64,000 nt of DNA from Salinisphaera orenii subsp. orenii MK-B5 (GTDB lineage Bacteria; Pseudomonadota; Gammaproteobacteria; Nevskiales; Salinisphaeraceae). This document shows, one piece after another, positions 1-8,497 of this stretch (position 1 is its first letter; every line of letters begins with the position of its first letter). Position numbers and translations under genes: made by a program. Under the pieces are notes generated by a model that made no database searches, was not told where the DNA came from, and saw only the letters and a list, made by a program, of their open reading frames with translations. The stretch lies in the NCBI RefSeq assembly GCF_003788635.1, contig NZ_AYKH01000001.1, positions 124,001 through 188,000 on the forward strand, read 5' to 3'.

Positions 1-57
1 CTGCGCGACCGGCGAATCGACGCCTTCGGCGAGCTGACGCGGCGTTTCCGCGACTGA
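1..57 (+). CDS. C-terminal end of an unidentified gene
   Basis: An open frame enters from the left edge and ends with TGA at 55-57, giving 18 residues that finish in RRFRD. The piece is too short to name. It reads toward mfd and stops 56 bases before it. It could equally be a chance open frame, because the window gives no start. Confidence 0.35.
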   Translation: MRDRRIDAFGELTRRFRD

Positions 58-113
58 AGCACGCGCGGCCAGTCGTCTCGAGCGCGGGTCTGTGCAATAA
101 TCCGCGCCCTCAA

Positions 114-3100
114 ATGGCCGCTGCAGACGACATCGACGCGCGCACCTCCCCGCTGTCACCGCCGGCGCTGACACCCGGTGCGCACGACCACTGGCAGGGG
201 CTGGCCGGCTGTGCGTCCTCGCTGGCGCTGGTTCAGGCCGCCGAGGCCGCGGACGCGCTCACGGTGGCGGTCGTGGCCGATGAGCATCGCGCCTACCGGC
301 TCGAGGAGGAACTGCGCTTCTTCGCCGGCGATTCGCTGGTCATCCGGCATTTTCCCGACTGGGAGACGCTGCCCTACGACGTCTTCTCGCCGCACGCCGA
401 CATCGTCTCGGAACGCCTCGCGCTGCTGCACGCCCTGCCCGGCATGGGTCGCGGCATTCTCATCGTCGCCGCGGACACGCTGCTCCAGCCCCTGCCGCCG
501 ACGACCTTCGTCGACGCGCGTGCGATGGTCTTCGAGGTCGGCCAGCAGCTCGATTTTCACGCCCTGCGGCAACGCCTGGAAGCCGCCGGCTATGCCGCGG
601 TGTCCGAGGTGCGCACGCACGGCGAATACGCCATCCGCGGCGCGGTCATGGATCTCTATCCCATGGGCGCGGCCACGCCATATCGGCTGGATCTGTTCGA
701 CGACGAGATCGACACCATCCGGGCGTTCGATCCGGAGACGCAGCGCTCGACCGACCGCATCGACACGATCCGGCTGCTGCCGGCGCGCGAATTCCCGCTG
801 GACGACGAGGCCATCAAGGCCTTCCGGCAGCGCTACCGGCAGGCGCTGGAGGGCGACCCGGGCAACAGCGTGATCTATCGCGATGTCTCCCGCGGCGTGC
901 CGCCGGGGGGCATCGAGTCCTATCTGACGCTGTTCTTCGACGGCACCGCCTCCCTGTTCGACTATCTGCCGGCGCACGCCCGTGCGGTCGAGCTCGGCGA
1001 CGTCGCCGCGGCCGTCGACAGCGCCTGGATGGCTCTATCGGCGCGCTACGAGCAGCGCGGCGTCAATCCCGAGCGGCCGCTGCTGCCGCCCGAGGCCGCG
1101 TTCGTGAACCCCGCGACCGTGCGCTCGGCGCTGGACGGGCTCACCGCCGCCCGCATCGAGGTCGGCCGCGACGGCATCGACTTCGGCGCCACCGACGTGC
1201 CCGCGCTCACCGGCGCCGACATCGCCGCCACCGGCCATGCGCTGCGCGATTTCTTCGAGGGCTTCGACGGCCGGATCCTGATCACCGGCGACTCCGCCGG
1301 CCGCCGCGAGGCGCTGCGCGACTGGCTCACCACGCTGGGGCTGGCCCCGGCGCGCTGCGAGGACTGGGCGGATTTCCGCACCCAGAACAAGCGCATCGCC
1401 GTGACCAGCGCACCGCTGGAGGCCGGCTGCGTGATCGCCGCCGACGGGCTGGCGATCATCGCCGAGACCCAGCTCACCGGCAGCCGGCCGCCGGCCAAGA
1501 AACGCCGCCGCGTGGTGCGCGATCCCGAGACGGCCATCCGCGAGCTCACGGACCTCGCCCCCGGCGCCCCGGTGGTGCACCAGGACAACGGCGTCGGCCG
1601 CTACCGCGGGCTGATCAAGCTCTCCGCAGGCGGCGTGGAGAACGAGTTCGTCACCATCGAGTACGCCGGCGGCGACCTGCTCTACGTGCCGGTGGCCTCG
1701 CTGCATCTCGTGCACCGCTTCACCGGCGCCGACGGCGACAGCGCGCCGCTGCATCGGCTCGGCAACGAGCGCTGGTCGAAGGCGCGCAAGAAGGCCGCGG
1801 AGCGCGCCCGCGACACCGCGGCCGAACTGCTGGAGGTCCAGGCCCGTCGGGCCGCGCGTCAGGGCACCTCGATGGTGGCCGATGCCGACGACTACGCCCG
1901 GTTCGCCGCCGATTTCCCCTTCACCGAGACGCCCGACCAGCAGCGGGCCATCGACGAGGTGCTGGCCGATCTCGCCGCCGGCACGCCGATGGATCGCGTG
2001 GTCTGCGGCGATGTCGGCTTCGGCAAGACCGAAGTCGCGCTGCGCTCGGCCTTCACCGCGGCCTCCGCCGGCTATCAGGTCTGCGTGCTGGTGCCGACCA
2101 CCCTGCTCGCCCAGCAGCATTACCAGAGCTTCGCCGATCGTTTCGCCGACTGGCCCGTCCGGGTGGCCGCACTCAGCCGCATGCGCACCGGCAAGCAGCG
2201 CGAGAGCCTGCTCGCCGAGATGGCCGACGGCCGTCTGGACATCGTCATCGGCACCCATCGGCTGCTGCAGAAAGACATCCGCTTCAAGCGGCTCGGCCTG
2301 CTGATCGTCGACGAGGAGCACCGCTTCGGCGTGCGCCACAAGGAGCGCATCAAGGCACTGCGCGCCCAGGTCGATCTGCTCACGCTCACCGCGACCCCGA
2401 TCCCGCGGACGCTCAACATGAGCCTGTCGGGCCTGCGCGACCTGTCGATCATCGCCACCCCGCCGGAATCGCGGCTAGCGATCCAGACCTTCGTGTCCCG
2501 CCACGACGGCGCCCTGATCCAGGAGGCCGCCCGCCGCGAGATGCGCCGCGGCGGGCAGATCTACTATCTCCACAACAAGGTCAAGGACATCGAGGGCGTC
2601 GCCCGCGATCTGGCGGCGCTGCTGCCGGAGGCCCGCATCCGCGTCGCCCACGGCCAGATGCACGAGCGCGAGCTGGAGTCGGTGATGCTCGACTTCTATC
2701 ACCGGCGCTTCGATATTCTGCTGTGCACGACGATCGTGGAATCGGGGATCGACGTGCCCAGCGCGAACACCATCATCATCGACCGCGCCGACACCTTCGG
2801 TCTCGCCCAGCTGCATCAGCTGCGCGGGCGCGTGGGCCGTTCGCACCATCGCGCCTATGCCTACCTGCTGACGCCGCCGCGCGAATCAATGACGCCGGAC
2901 GCCGAGAAGCGCCTCGACGCACTCGCCTCGCTGGACGATCTGGGCGCGGGATTCGCCTTGGCCACCCACGACCTCGAGATCCGCGGCGCCGGTGAACTGC
3001 TCGGCGAAGGCCAGTCCGGCCAGATCCAGGAGATCGGTTTCGATCTCTACCGGCAGATGCTCGATCGTGCGGTGGCCGCCTATCGCCGGGGCGATGTGCC

Positions 3101-3602
3101 CGATATCGACGCCGACGGCCTGATGGGCGCCACCGAGGTCGAGCTCGGCGCCACCGCCCTGCTGCCCGAGGACTACATCCCCGATGTGCACATGCGGCTG
3201 GTGCTCTACAAGCGCATCAGCGCGGCCCAGGACGCCGCCGGCCTGCGGGCGCTCAAGGTCGAGCTGATCGACCGCTTCGGGCTGCTGCCGGAGGCCACGG
3301 AGACACTGTTCGCCGCGACCGGCGTCAAGCTGCTCGCCGCGGGGCTGGGCATCGCCAAGATCGAGGCCGGCCCCGACGTCGGCCGCCTGCACTTCGGCCG
3401 CGACAGCCGCATCGACCCGGCCCGGCTGATCGCCATGGTGCAGTCGGACGCCCGAGCCTATCGGCTCGAGGGCGACGCCCGGCTGGTGTTCTTCAAGGAC
3501 ATGCCGGACGTCGACACGCGCGTGGCGCGCCTGACCGAGCTGCTCGGCAAGCTGGGGGCGCAGACCGAGGACGCCGCAGGGGCCGCCGTCGCCGAAGGCT
3601 GA
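114..3602 (+). CDS. mfd: Transcription-repair coupling factor Mfd
   Basis: A 1162-residue protein of normal Mfd length. Mfd binds RNA polymerase stalled at DNA damage, pushes it off with its translocase and recruits UvrA for nucleotide excision repair. Visible parts are the UvrB-like N-terminal region, the polymerase-interaction/CarD-like segment (about 480-560), a RecG-like helicase with Walker A GDVGFGKTE near residue 632 and DEEH near 733, helicase motif VI with LHQLRGRVGRS, and the C-terminal TRCF domain. The ATG at 114 is the only good start. It is monocistronic by position. uvrB, of the same repair pathway, lies at the other end of the window. Confidence 0.97.
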   Translation: MAAADDIDARTSPLSPPALTPGAHDHWQGLAGCASSLALVQAAEAADALTVAVVADEHRAYRLEEELRFFAGDSLVIRHFPDWETLPYDVFSPHADIVSERLALLHALPGMGRGILIVAADTLLQPLPPTTFVDARAMVFEVGQQLDFHALRQRLEAAGYAAVSEVRTHGEYAIRGAVMDLYPMGAATPYRLDLFDDEIDTIRAFDPETQRSTDRIDTIRLLPAREFPLDDEAIKAFRQRYRQALEGDPGNSVIYRDVSRGVPPGGIESYLTLFFDGTASLFDYLPAHARAVELGDVAAAVDSAWMALSARYEQRGVNPERPLLPPEAAFVNPATVRSALDGLTAARIEVGRDGIDFGATDVPALTGADIAATGHALRDFFEGFDGRILITGDSAGRREALRDWLTTLGLAPARCEDWADFRTQNKRIAVTSAPLEAGCVIAADGLAIIAETQLTGSRPPAKKRRRVVRDPETAIRELTDLAPGAPVVHQDNGVGRYRGLIKLSAGGVENEFVTIEYAGGDLLYVPVASLHLVHRFTGADGDSAPLHRLGNERWSKARKKAAERARDTAAELLEVQARRAARQGTSMVADADDYARFAADFPFTETPDQQRAIDEVLADLAAGTPMDRVVCGDVGFGKTEVALRSAFTAASAGYQVCVLVPTTLLAQQHYQSFADRFADWPVRVAALSRMRTGKQRESLLAEMADGRLDIVIGTHRLLQKDIRFKRLGLLIVDEEHRFGVRHKERIKALRAQVDLLTLTATPIPRTLNMSLSGLRDLSIIATPPESRLAIQTFVSRHDGALIQEAARREMRRGGQIYYLHNKVKDIEGVARDLAALLPEARIRVAHGQMHERELESVMLDFYHRRFDILLCTTIVESGIDVPSANTIIIDRADTFGLAQLHQLRGRVGRSHHRAYAYLLTPPRESMTPDAEKRLDALASLDDLGAGFALATHDLEIRGAGELLGEGQSGQIQEIGFDLYRQMLDRAVAAYRRGDVPDIDADGLMGATEVELGATALLPEDYIPDVHMRLVLYKRISAAQDAAGLRALKVELIDRFGLLPEATETLFAATGVKLLAAGLGIAKIEAGPDVGRLHFGRDSRIDPARLIAMVQSDARAYRLEGDARLVFFKDMPDVDTRVARLTELLGKLGAQTEDAAGAAVAEG

Positions 3603-3906
3603 GCGGGCCGAGCGGGCCGAGCGGGCGCAACACACCACCGCCAAATCCTTGACGCAGGACGCGCCACCGGGCGTCAGCAGGTCAACCGCGAGTCGCGATG
3701 CCGCGCGGCACGAGCCCGCGACGACGCAGGCTCGCTATCTCGTCGGGATCGGATCAGATCAGGGCGGCTGCCGGCGCGGGCCCAACTCACCGCCGGCGAG
3801 CGGGGCTCGCATGTGGCATCGGGTCAGCGAATCGCGCCCAGGGCCAAAGGGCTACACAGCCGGAGTGGAGACCAAACGTGGCCCGCACGGGACGCCTGAA
3901 TGCCTT
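3603..3906. other. Gap between convergent genes
   Basis: 304 bases between the converging mfd and methylthioinosine phosphorylase genes. Just after the mfd stop there are three tandem copies of the 9-mer GAGCGGGCC (about 3601-3627). No protein with convincing codon use, no RNA gene and no hairpin with a T tract was seen. Confidence 0.5.
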
Positions 3907-4656
3907 CTAGAGCGAGGGCAACAGCTGTTCGAGAATGCGTTCCACGTTCGCCATGCCCCGGGTCAGCGTCGCCTCGATCTCGGCGTGGATCGCGCTGCCG
4001 CCGCTGCGGCCGGCGGCCTTGTTCACCACCACCGCGCAGCAGGCGTAGTCGAGGCCGGCTTCGCGGGCGAGTGCGGCTTCGGGCATGCCGGTCATGCCGA
4101 CGATGTCGCAGCCGTCCCGCTCCATGCGGTCGATCTCGGCCGCCGTTTCCAGGCGCGGACCCTGGGTCACACCGTGCACGCCGCCATCCGCCGGCGCGAG
4201 ATCGAGACGCCGCGCGGTCTCCAGAATGGCCGTACGCAGCGCCGAATCGTAGGGCTCGGTGAAATCTATGTGATCGAGACTGCCGCCGGCCGGATCGTCG
4301 TGGAAGCTGTGGGCGCGGCCCCAGCTGTAATCGATGATCTGATCCGGCACCACGATACGGCCCGCCCGCATCGCCGGTGTGATGCCGCCCACCGCCGCGA
4401 CCGCGATGACCTGCCGGCAGCCCGCATCGGCCAGCGCGCGGATGTTGGCGCGGTAGTTGATGCGATGCGGCGCGAGCCGGTGTCCGGGGCCGTGGCGCAT
4501 GACGAAGCAGGTGTCACGGCCCGCGAAGCGCCCACACACCAGCGGCCCCGACGACGGACCGTAGGGTGTGGAGGCCGGCGCCGGGTTGCCGGCGGCCTCG
4601 AGCGCGGTGAGCTCGGCGAGCGCGGTGCCGCCGATGACGCCGATCGGCGCCGTCAT
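3907..4656 (-). CDS. S-methyl-5'-thioinosine phosphorylase (MTAP/PNP family)
   Basis: A 249-residue nucleoside phosphorylase that splits 5'-methylthio-nucleosides with phosphate in purine and methionine salvage. It has the N-terminal phosphate loop GVIGGTAL, the central MRHGPGH and RINYRANI blocks, and MTGMPEAALARE near the base-binding site. That last block is characteristic of the Pseudomonas-type enzymes that prefer methylthioinosine over methylthioadenosine (family knowledge; the specificity is inferred). The start at 4656 follows the hpt stop by one base, so the two are translationally linked. A longer frame back to 4737 would overlap hpt and adds no conserved residues. A hypoxanthine product would feed directly into the adjacent Hpt. 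Confidence 0.85.
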   Translation of the reverse strand: MTAPIGVIGGTALAELTALEAAGNPAPASTPYGPSSGPLVCGRFAGRDTCFVMRHGPGHRLAPHRINYRANIRALADAGCRQVIAVAAVGGITPAMRAGRIVVPDQIIDYSWGRAHSFHDDPAGGSLDHIDFTEPYDSALRTAILETARRLDLAPADGGVHGVTQGPRLETAAEIDRMERDGCDIVGMTGMPEAALAREAGLDYACCAVVVNKAAGRSGGSAIHAEIEATLTRGMANVERILEQLLPSL

Positions 4657-4657
4657 G

Positions 4658-5227
4658 TCAGCCGCCGCGGCCGACCGCGTAGACGGCCGGCAGCTGCCGG
4701 AAATAGCCCTTGTAGTCCATCCCGGCGCCGAAGACATAGCGATCCTCGACCGGGCTGCCGAGAATGTCGGCGTTCATGCCCGGCTCGCGACGATCATGGT
4801 CCTTCTGCAGCAGCATCGCGGTCCGCACCGAGGCCGCGCCCTGGGCCTCAATGGCGCGCAGGATCGCGGCCAGCGTATGGCCCTCGTCGAGGATGTCGTC
4901 GATGATCAGCACGTGCCGGTCCGCCAGCCGGATGCCGGGGCTGACCTTCCACACCAGTTCGCCGCCATCGGTGTCGCCGCGATAGCGCGTGGCGTGCAGG
5001 TAGTCGAACTCGAAGGGAAACGCCAGCCGCTTGGTGATCTCGGCCGTCGGCTGCAGCCCGCCGAGCATGACGCACATGATCACCGGATCGCGATCGGCGA
5101 GCTGATCGCTGATCTCGATCGCCATGCGGTCATAGCACTGCTTGAGCGCCGTCTCGTCGAGCACACAGTCGGCGCCGGCGTAGACCGCGCAGGCCTCCTC
5201 GTAGCGCTCGGGATCGAATCCGCTCAT
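4658..5227 (-). CDS. hpt: Hypoxanthine-guanine phosphoribosyltransferase
   Basis: A 189-residue purine salvage enzyme that joins hypoxanthine or guanine to PRPP. The PRPP-binding signature LIIDDILDEGHT is at about 107-118 and the LGGLQP loop at about 55-60. Its ATG overlaps the mscS stop by 4 bases (ATGA), and the phosphorylase gene begins one base after its own stop. The pairing with the thioinosine phosphorylase suggests a salvage route from methylthioinosine through hypoxanthine to IMP. Confidence 0.93.
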   Translation of the reverse strand: MSGFDPERYEEACAVYAGADCVLDETALKQCYDRMAIEISDQLADRDPVIMCVMLGGLQPTAEITKRLAFPFEFDYLHATRYRGDTDGGELVWKVSPGIRLADRHVLIIDDILDEGHTLAAILRAIEAQGAASVRTAMLLQKDHDRREPGMNADILGSPVEDRYVFGAGMDYKGYFRQLPAVYAVGRGG

Positions 5228-6477
5228 GCCTCTCCTTCCTCGGTCGGGCTGTCCGGGCCCCGTTCATCGGTATGGTGACGTTCGCGGGCCTCGGCCCGCC
5301 GCCGCTCGGATTGTACCTTGTCGGGGTCGATCTCTTCCTGCGTGGCCGCCGCTTCGGCGGTCGCCCGCTCGGCGCCGAGCACGCGCAGGACATCCGGCAC
5401 GTGCAGGGTGGAGGTCGGATAGGCGATCGTCGCATCGTGCTCGCGGACGATGTCCTGGATGCGCTGGAGCACGCTCTGCTTCACCGCGAGATACTCGGTC
5501 CAGTCCGTGGTCCGCGTGTAGCAGTAGACCAGCAGATTGAGCGCACTCTCGCCCAGGCTGTCTAGATAAGTGAGGATGATCTGGTCGCTGTCGATGCCCT
5601 CGTCGGCGTCGAGCATGTGCCGCACCGCGGTCACGATGTCGGGCACGGCCGCGGCGTCGTCGTAGCGCAGCGCCACCGTCTCCATGATCCGGCGGTGGGT
5701 CATGCGCGAGGGGTTTTCCAGGGCCACGTTGGAGAACACGGCGTTGGGCACGTACAGCGGCCGCATGTCGAAGCGCCGCACGGTCGTCGCGCGCCAGCCG
5801 ATGGCCTCGACCACGCCCTCGATGTCGCGATCAGGCGAGCGGATCCAGTCGCCCACGGAGAACGGCCGGTTCAGGTAGATGGTCAGGCCGCCGAAGATGT
5901 TGGCGAGCACGTCGCGCGCCGCGAAACCGACGGCGATGCCGCCGACGCCGGAGAACGCCAGCAGCGCGGAAGGCGCGACGCCGAAGGCCTGCAGCAGCAA
6001 CAGCGCCGCCACGATCAACACGACGATGCGCAGCAGTTTCGCCAGCGCGTCGGCCGTGGTGGCATCGATGCGGTTTCGTCGTGTCGCCGCCCGCGACAGC
6101 GCGTTGGCGCCCACCGAGCGGATGATGCGAAACGCCAGCCAGGTGCCGATCAGAATCAGCGCGATCTGTCGCACCCGGGGCAGATAGGCGAGCCAGCCCT
6201 CCGGATCCTCGGGCGCTGCGATTCGGACCGCCACCGAGATGCCGATGACCCAGATCGCGGCCTGCAGCGGGCCGTTGACGCTGCGATAGATCGCATCGTC
6301 CCAGATGTTGGCCGTGTGGCGCACGCGCCGGTGCAGCAGTGCGAGCGCACCCCGGGTGATCAGATCCAGCGCGACGGTTGCCGCGAGCACGGCGGCCAGG
6401 TCGAGCCAGACGCCCCAGGTGCCGCGCAGATCGCCGTAGGCGGCGACCAGATCTGCGATGAGCGTCTCGCCCGGCAT
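5224..6477 (-). CDS. MscS-family mechanosensitive ion channel
   Basis: A 417-residue inner-membrane protein. Hydrophobic segments lie near residues 25-45, 65-85, 105-125 and 150-172. They are followed by the pore-lining Gly/Ala-rich helix (GVGGIAVGFAARDVLANI) and the MscS beta domain (RPFSVGDWI). The C-terminal tail is charged and rich in Glu and Arg. It should open under membrane tension and release solutes after osmotic downshock. Length and topology are closer to the mid-size MscS relatives than to the 286-residue E. coli MscS. It lies between nagZ (1-base gap) and hpt (4-base overlap). Confidence 0.88.
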   Translation of the reverse strand: MPGETLIADLVAAYGDLRGTWGVWLDLAAVLAATVALDLITRGALALLHRRVRHTANIWDDAIYRSVNGPLQAAIWVIGISVAVRIAAPEDPEGWLAYLPRVRQIALILIGTWLAFRIIRSVGANALSRAATRRNRIDATTADALAKLLRIVVLIVAALLLLQAFGVAPSALLAFSGVGGIAVGFAARDVLANIFGGLTIYLNRPFSVGDWIRSPDRDIEGVVEAIGWRATTVRRFDMRPLYVPNAVFSNVALENPSRMTHRRIMETVALRYDDAAAVPDIVTAVRHMLDADEGIDSDQIILTYLDSLGESALNLLVYCYTRTTDWTEYLAVKQSVLQRIQDIVREHDATIAYPTSTLHVPDVLRVLGAERATAEAAATQEEIDPDKVQSERRRAEARERHHTDERGPDSPTEEGEA

Positions 6478-6478
6478 G

Positions 6479-7537
6479 TCAGGCGCGTGTGTACTCGTCG
6501 TCGCGCAGGCGCTCGAGTTCGGCGTGCGCCCGCCGCCAGCGCGGGTCGGCCCGCAGCGCCTTGAGATCGGGTGCGGGCGTCTCGCGCCCGCAGTCGGCGA
6601 TCAGGCGCTCGCGGCGCGCGACGCCGGGCCCGTCGAGCGCCACCGCCTCGAGCAGGCCGTCGACGGCCGCGCGATCGTTGCAGACCGGCAGAAAATCGCA
6701 GCCCGCGGCCTGTGCCCGGCGGGCGCGCTCGCGGTGATCGCCGACGACCGCCGCGCCGCCCATGCTGAGATCGTCGCAGAACACGCAGCCCGAGAATCCG
6801 AGTTCACCGCGCAGCACCGTGTCGATCCAGTAGTGCGACAAGCTGGCCGGCTCGGCGTCGAGGGCCGGGTAGCGCACATGGGCCATCATCACCGAAGCCA
6901 GTCCCGACTCGATGAGTCCGGCGTAGGGCGCCATGTCGGCGCGAACGTCGCGGGCCTCACGTCGGTCCACCGGCAATTCCGCATGCGAGTCCGCGGCGAC
7001 GAAGCCATGACCCGGGAAATGCTTGGCCGTGGCCGCGCTGCCGGCCTCGACGAGGCCGCCGGCGAAGGCGTCGGCGAGCGCGGCCACCGTCGCGGCGTCG
7101 GCGGCGAAGGCGCGATCGCCGATCACGGTGGAGGCGCCGTGATCGAGGTCGAGCACCGGAGCGAAGGGCACGTCGACGCCCACGGCCGCGAGCTCCGCGG
7201 CCATCAGCCAGGCGAGCTCGCCGGCGGCACGCCGCGCCGCATCGCGATCGGTGACCGCAAGCCGGCCGAGCGCACGCATCGGCGGCACGCGGGTGAAGCC
7301 GTCGCGAAAGCGCTGCACGCGGCCGCCCTCCTGATCCGCGGTGATCAGCAGGTTCGGCCGCGCCGCGCGCATGGCTGCGGTGAGCGCGGCCAGCTGGGCC
7401 GGGTCGGCGTAGTTGCGCGTGAACAGGATCGCCGCCCCGACCGCGGGGTGCGCCAGCAGCTCGACGTCGGCCGCGCTCAGTTCGGTGCCGGCGACATCGA
7501 CCACCAGCGGCCCGGGGCGCGCCGGAGCGCTACTCAT
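6479..7537 (-). CDS. nagZ: Beta-N-acetylhexosaminidase NagZ (GH3)
   Basis: A 352-residue cytoplasmic glycoside hydrolase that removes N-acetylglucosamine from anhydro-muropeptides during cell-wall recycling. The signature KHFPGHG is at 172-178 with the catalytic Asp-His pair at 183/185 (DSH). The nucleophile region CDDLSMGG is near 254-261, and TADQEGGRV near 66-74 is typical of bacterial NagZ. No signal peptide. It starts 8 bases inside the end of the L,D-transpeptidase gene, so two wall-related genes are coupled. Confidence 0.95.
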   Translation of the reverse strand: MSSAPARPGPLVVDVAGTELSAADVELLAHPAVGAAILFTRNYADPAQLAALTAAMRAARPNLLITADQEGGRVQRFRDGFTRVPPMRALGRLAVTDRDAARRAAGELAWLMAAELAAVGVDVPFAPVLDLDHGASTVIGDRAFAADAATVAALADAFAGGLVEAGSAATAKHFPGHGFVAADSHAELPVDRREARDVRADMAPYAGLIESGLASVMMAHVRYPALDAEPASLSHYWIDTVLRGELGFSGCVFCDDLSMGGAAVVGDHRERARRAQAAGCDFLPVCNDRAAVDGLLEAVALDGPGVARRERLIADCGRETPAPDLKALRADPRWRRAHAELERLRDDEYTRA

Positions 7538-8024
7538 GGATATTGACCTTCGTGCCCACGACCACGCGGTCGAATAGATCGATCACGTCGTCGCTGGTCA
7601 TGCGGATGCAGCCGATCGAGCCGGGCTTGCCCATGACCGCAGTATCGGCCGCGCCGTGGATATAAATGTAGCGGCGCATGGTGTCCATGGCGCCGAGCCG
7701 GTTGACGCCGACCTCCTCGCCGCACAGCCATAAGATCCGCGTGAGGATCCAGTCGCGCCGCGGCGCGGCCTCGGCCAGTTCCGGCGAATAGATCTCGCCG
7801 GTCGGGCGTCGCCCCTTGAACACCGTGCCGCGCGGCGCGTCGGCACCGATCTTGGCGCGGATGCGATGACGACCGCGGGGCGTCTGGTTGCTGCCCTCGA
7901 ACTCGCCGCCGCCCTTGGTCGCGGTGGAGACCAGATAGCGCCGGAGCTCGTGATCCCCCGCATCCAGCACGACCAGCGTCTGCTGACCCAGATCGATATC
8001 GACATGCACACCCGCAGCATTCAT
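7530..8024 (-). CDS. Small L,D-transpeptidase (YkuD domain)
   Basis: A 164-residue protein consisting almost only of a YkuD catalytic domain. The signature is at its C-terminal end: the His in YIHGAADT and the catalytic Cys in PGSIGCIRM. The family forms 3-3 peptidoglycan cross-links or trims wall peptides. There is no signal peptide or membrane anchor, as in the small YkuD proteins of many gammaproteobacteria, so the location is uncertain. The ATG at 8024 overlaps the CYTH stop by 4 bases (ATGA), which favours it over the GTG at 8033. Confidence 0.87.
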   Translation of the reverse strand: MNAAGVHVDIDLGQQTLVVLDAGDHELRRYLVSTATKGGGEFEGSNQTPRGRHRIRAKIGADAPRGTVFKGRRPTGEIYSPELAEAAPRRDWILTRILWLCGEEVGVNRLGAMDTMRRYIYIHGAADTAVMGKPGSIGCIRMTSDDVIDLFDRVVVGTKVNIHE

Positions 8025-8494
8025 CCGCGCCACCGCCCGTAGGGTTCAAAGGAAAGCGCGTGATTGTAGTACCGCCGATCGTCGGAGACCTCGTCCCCGA
8101 GCCAGTCGGGGCGCGCGAAGGTCTCGTCGGCCGCGCTCAGCTCGATCTCGGCGACCACCAGCGGCGCGTTTTCGCCTTCGAAGACATCGATCTCCCAGGT
8201 ATGGCCGTCGTGATCCACCCAGTGGCGCGTCTTGATCACGGGCGGGGCGACACACAGCGAGGCCAGCATCTCGCGCGCTTCGGTCAGCGGGATCGGGTAC
8301 TCGTACTCGGCGCGAGCGGTGCCGATCACCGCCGCCTTGACGTTGAGATTGGCCCGCGTGTCCTCGACGCGGACCCGTACCGAGGCCGGCCCCTCGCCGC
8401 AGAGATAGCCCTGCTCGAAACGGGCGCTGGCGCGCACGTGGTCGCGCCAGCCGTCCCCCGCCACCAGAAACTTGCGTTCGATTTCCGTCGCCAT
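8021..8494 (-). CDS. CYTH-domain protein (triphosphatase-like)
   Basis: A 157-residue single CYTH domain. It starts MATEIERKFLV, which carries the ExExK signature that binds triphosphate and metal in this fold, followed by the expected charged strands (RVRVEDTRANLNVKAA) and a final DEVSDDRRYYN block. Members include inorganic triphosphatases and adenylate cyclases; short bacterial ones are most often triphosphatases, which is the inferred role. It lacks the CHAD domain of E. coli YgiF. Three bases separate it from rlmD. Confidence 0.85.
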   Translation of the reverse strand: MATEIERKFLVAGDGWRDHVRASARFEQGYLCGEGPASVRVRVEDTRANLNVKAAVIGTARAEYEYPIPLTEAREMLASLCVAPPVIKTRHWVDHDGHTWEIDVFEGENAPLVVAEIELSAADETFARPDWLGDEVSDDRRYYNHALSFEPYGRWRG

Positions 8495-8497
8495 CCG

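Noticed and set aside
1035-2339. Long open frame opposite mfd (434 codons), and similar long frames opposite most genes
   Set aside because: Mirror frames of GC-rich genes; no domains, and the opposite strand carries a clearly conserved protein.
3649-4905. 418-codon plus-strand frame over the phosphorylase and hpt genes
   Set aside because: Antisense of two well-recognised genes; Arg/Gly-rich without any motif.
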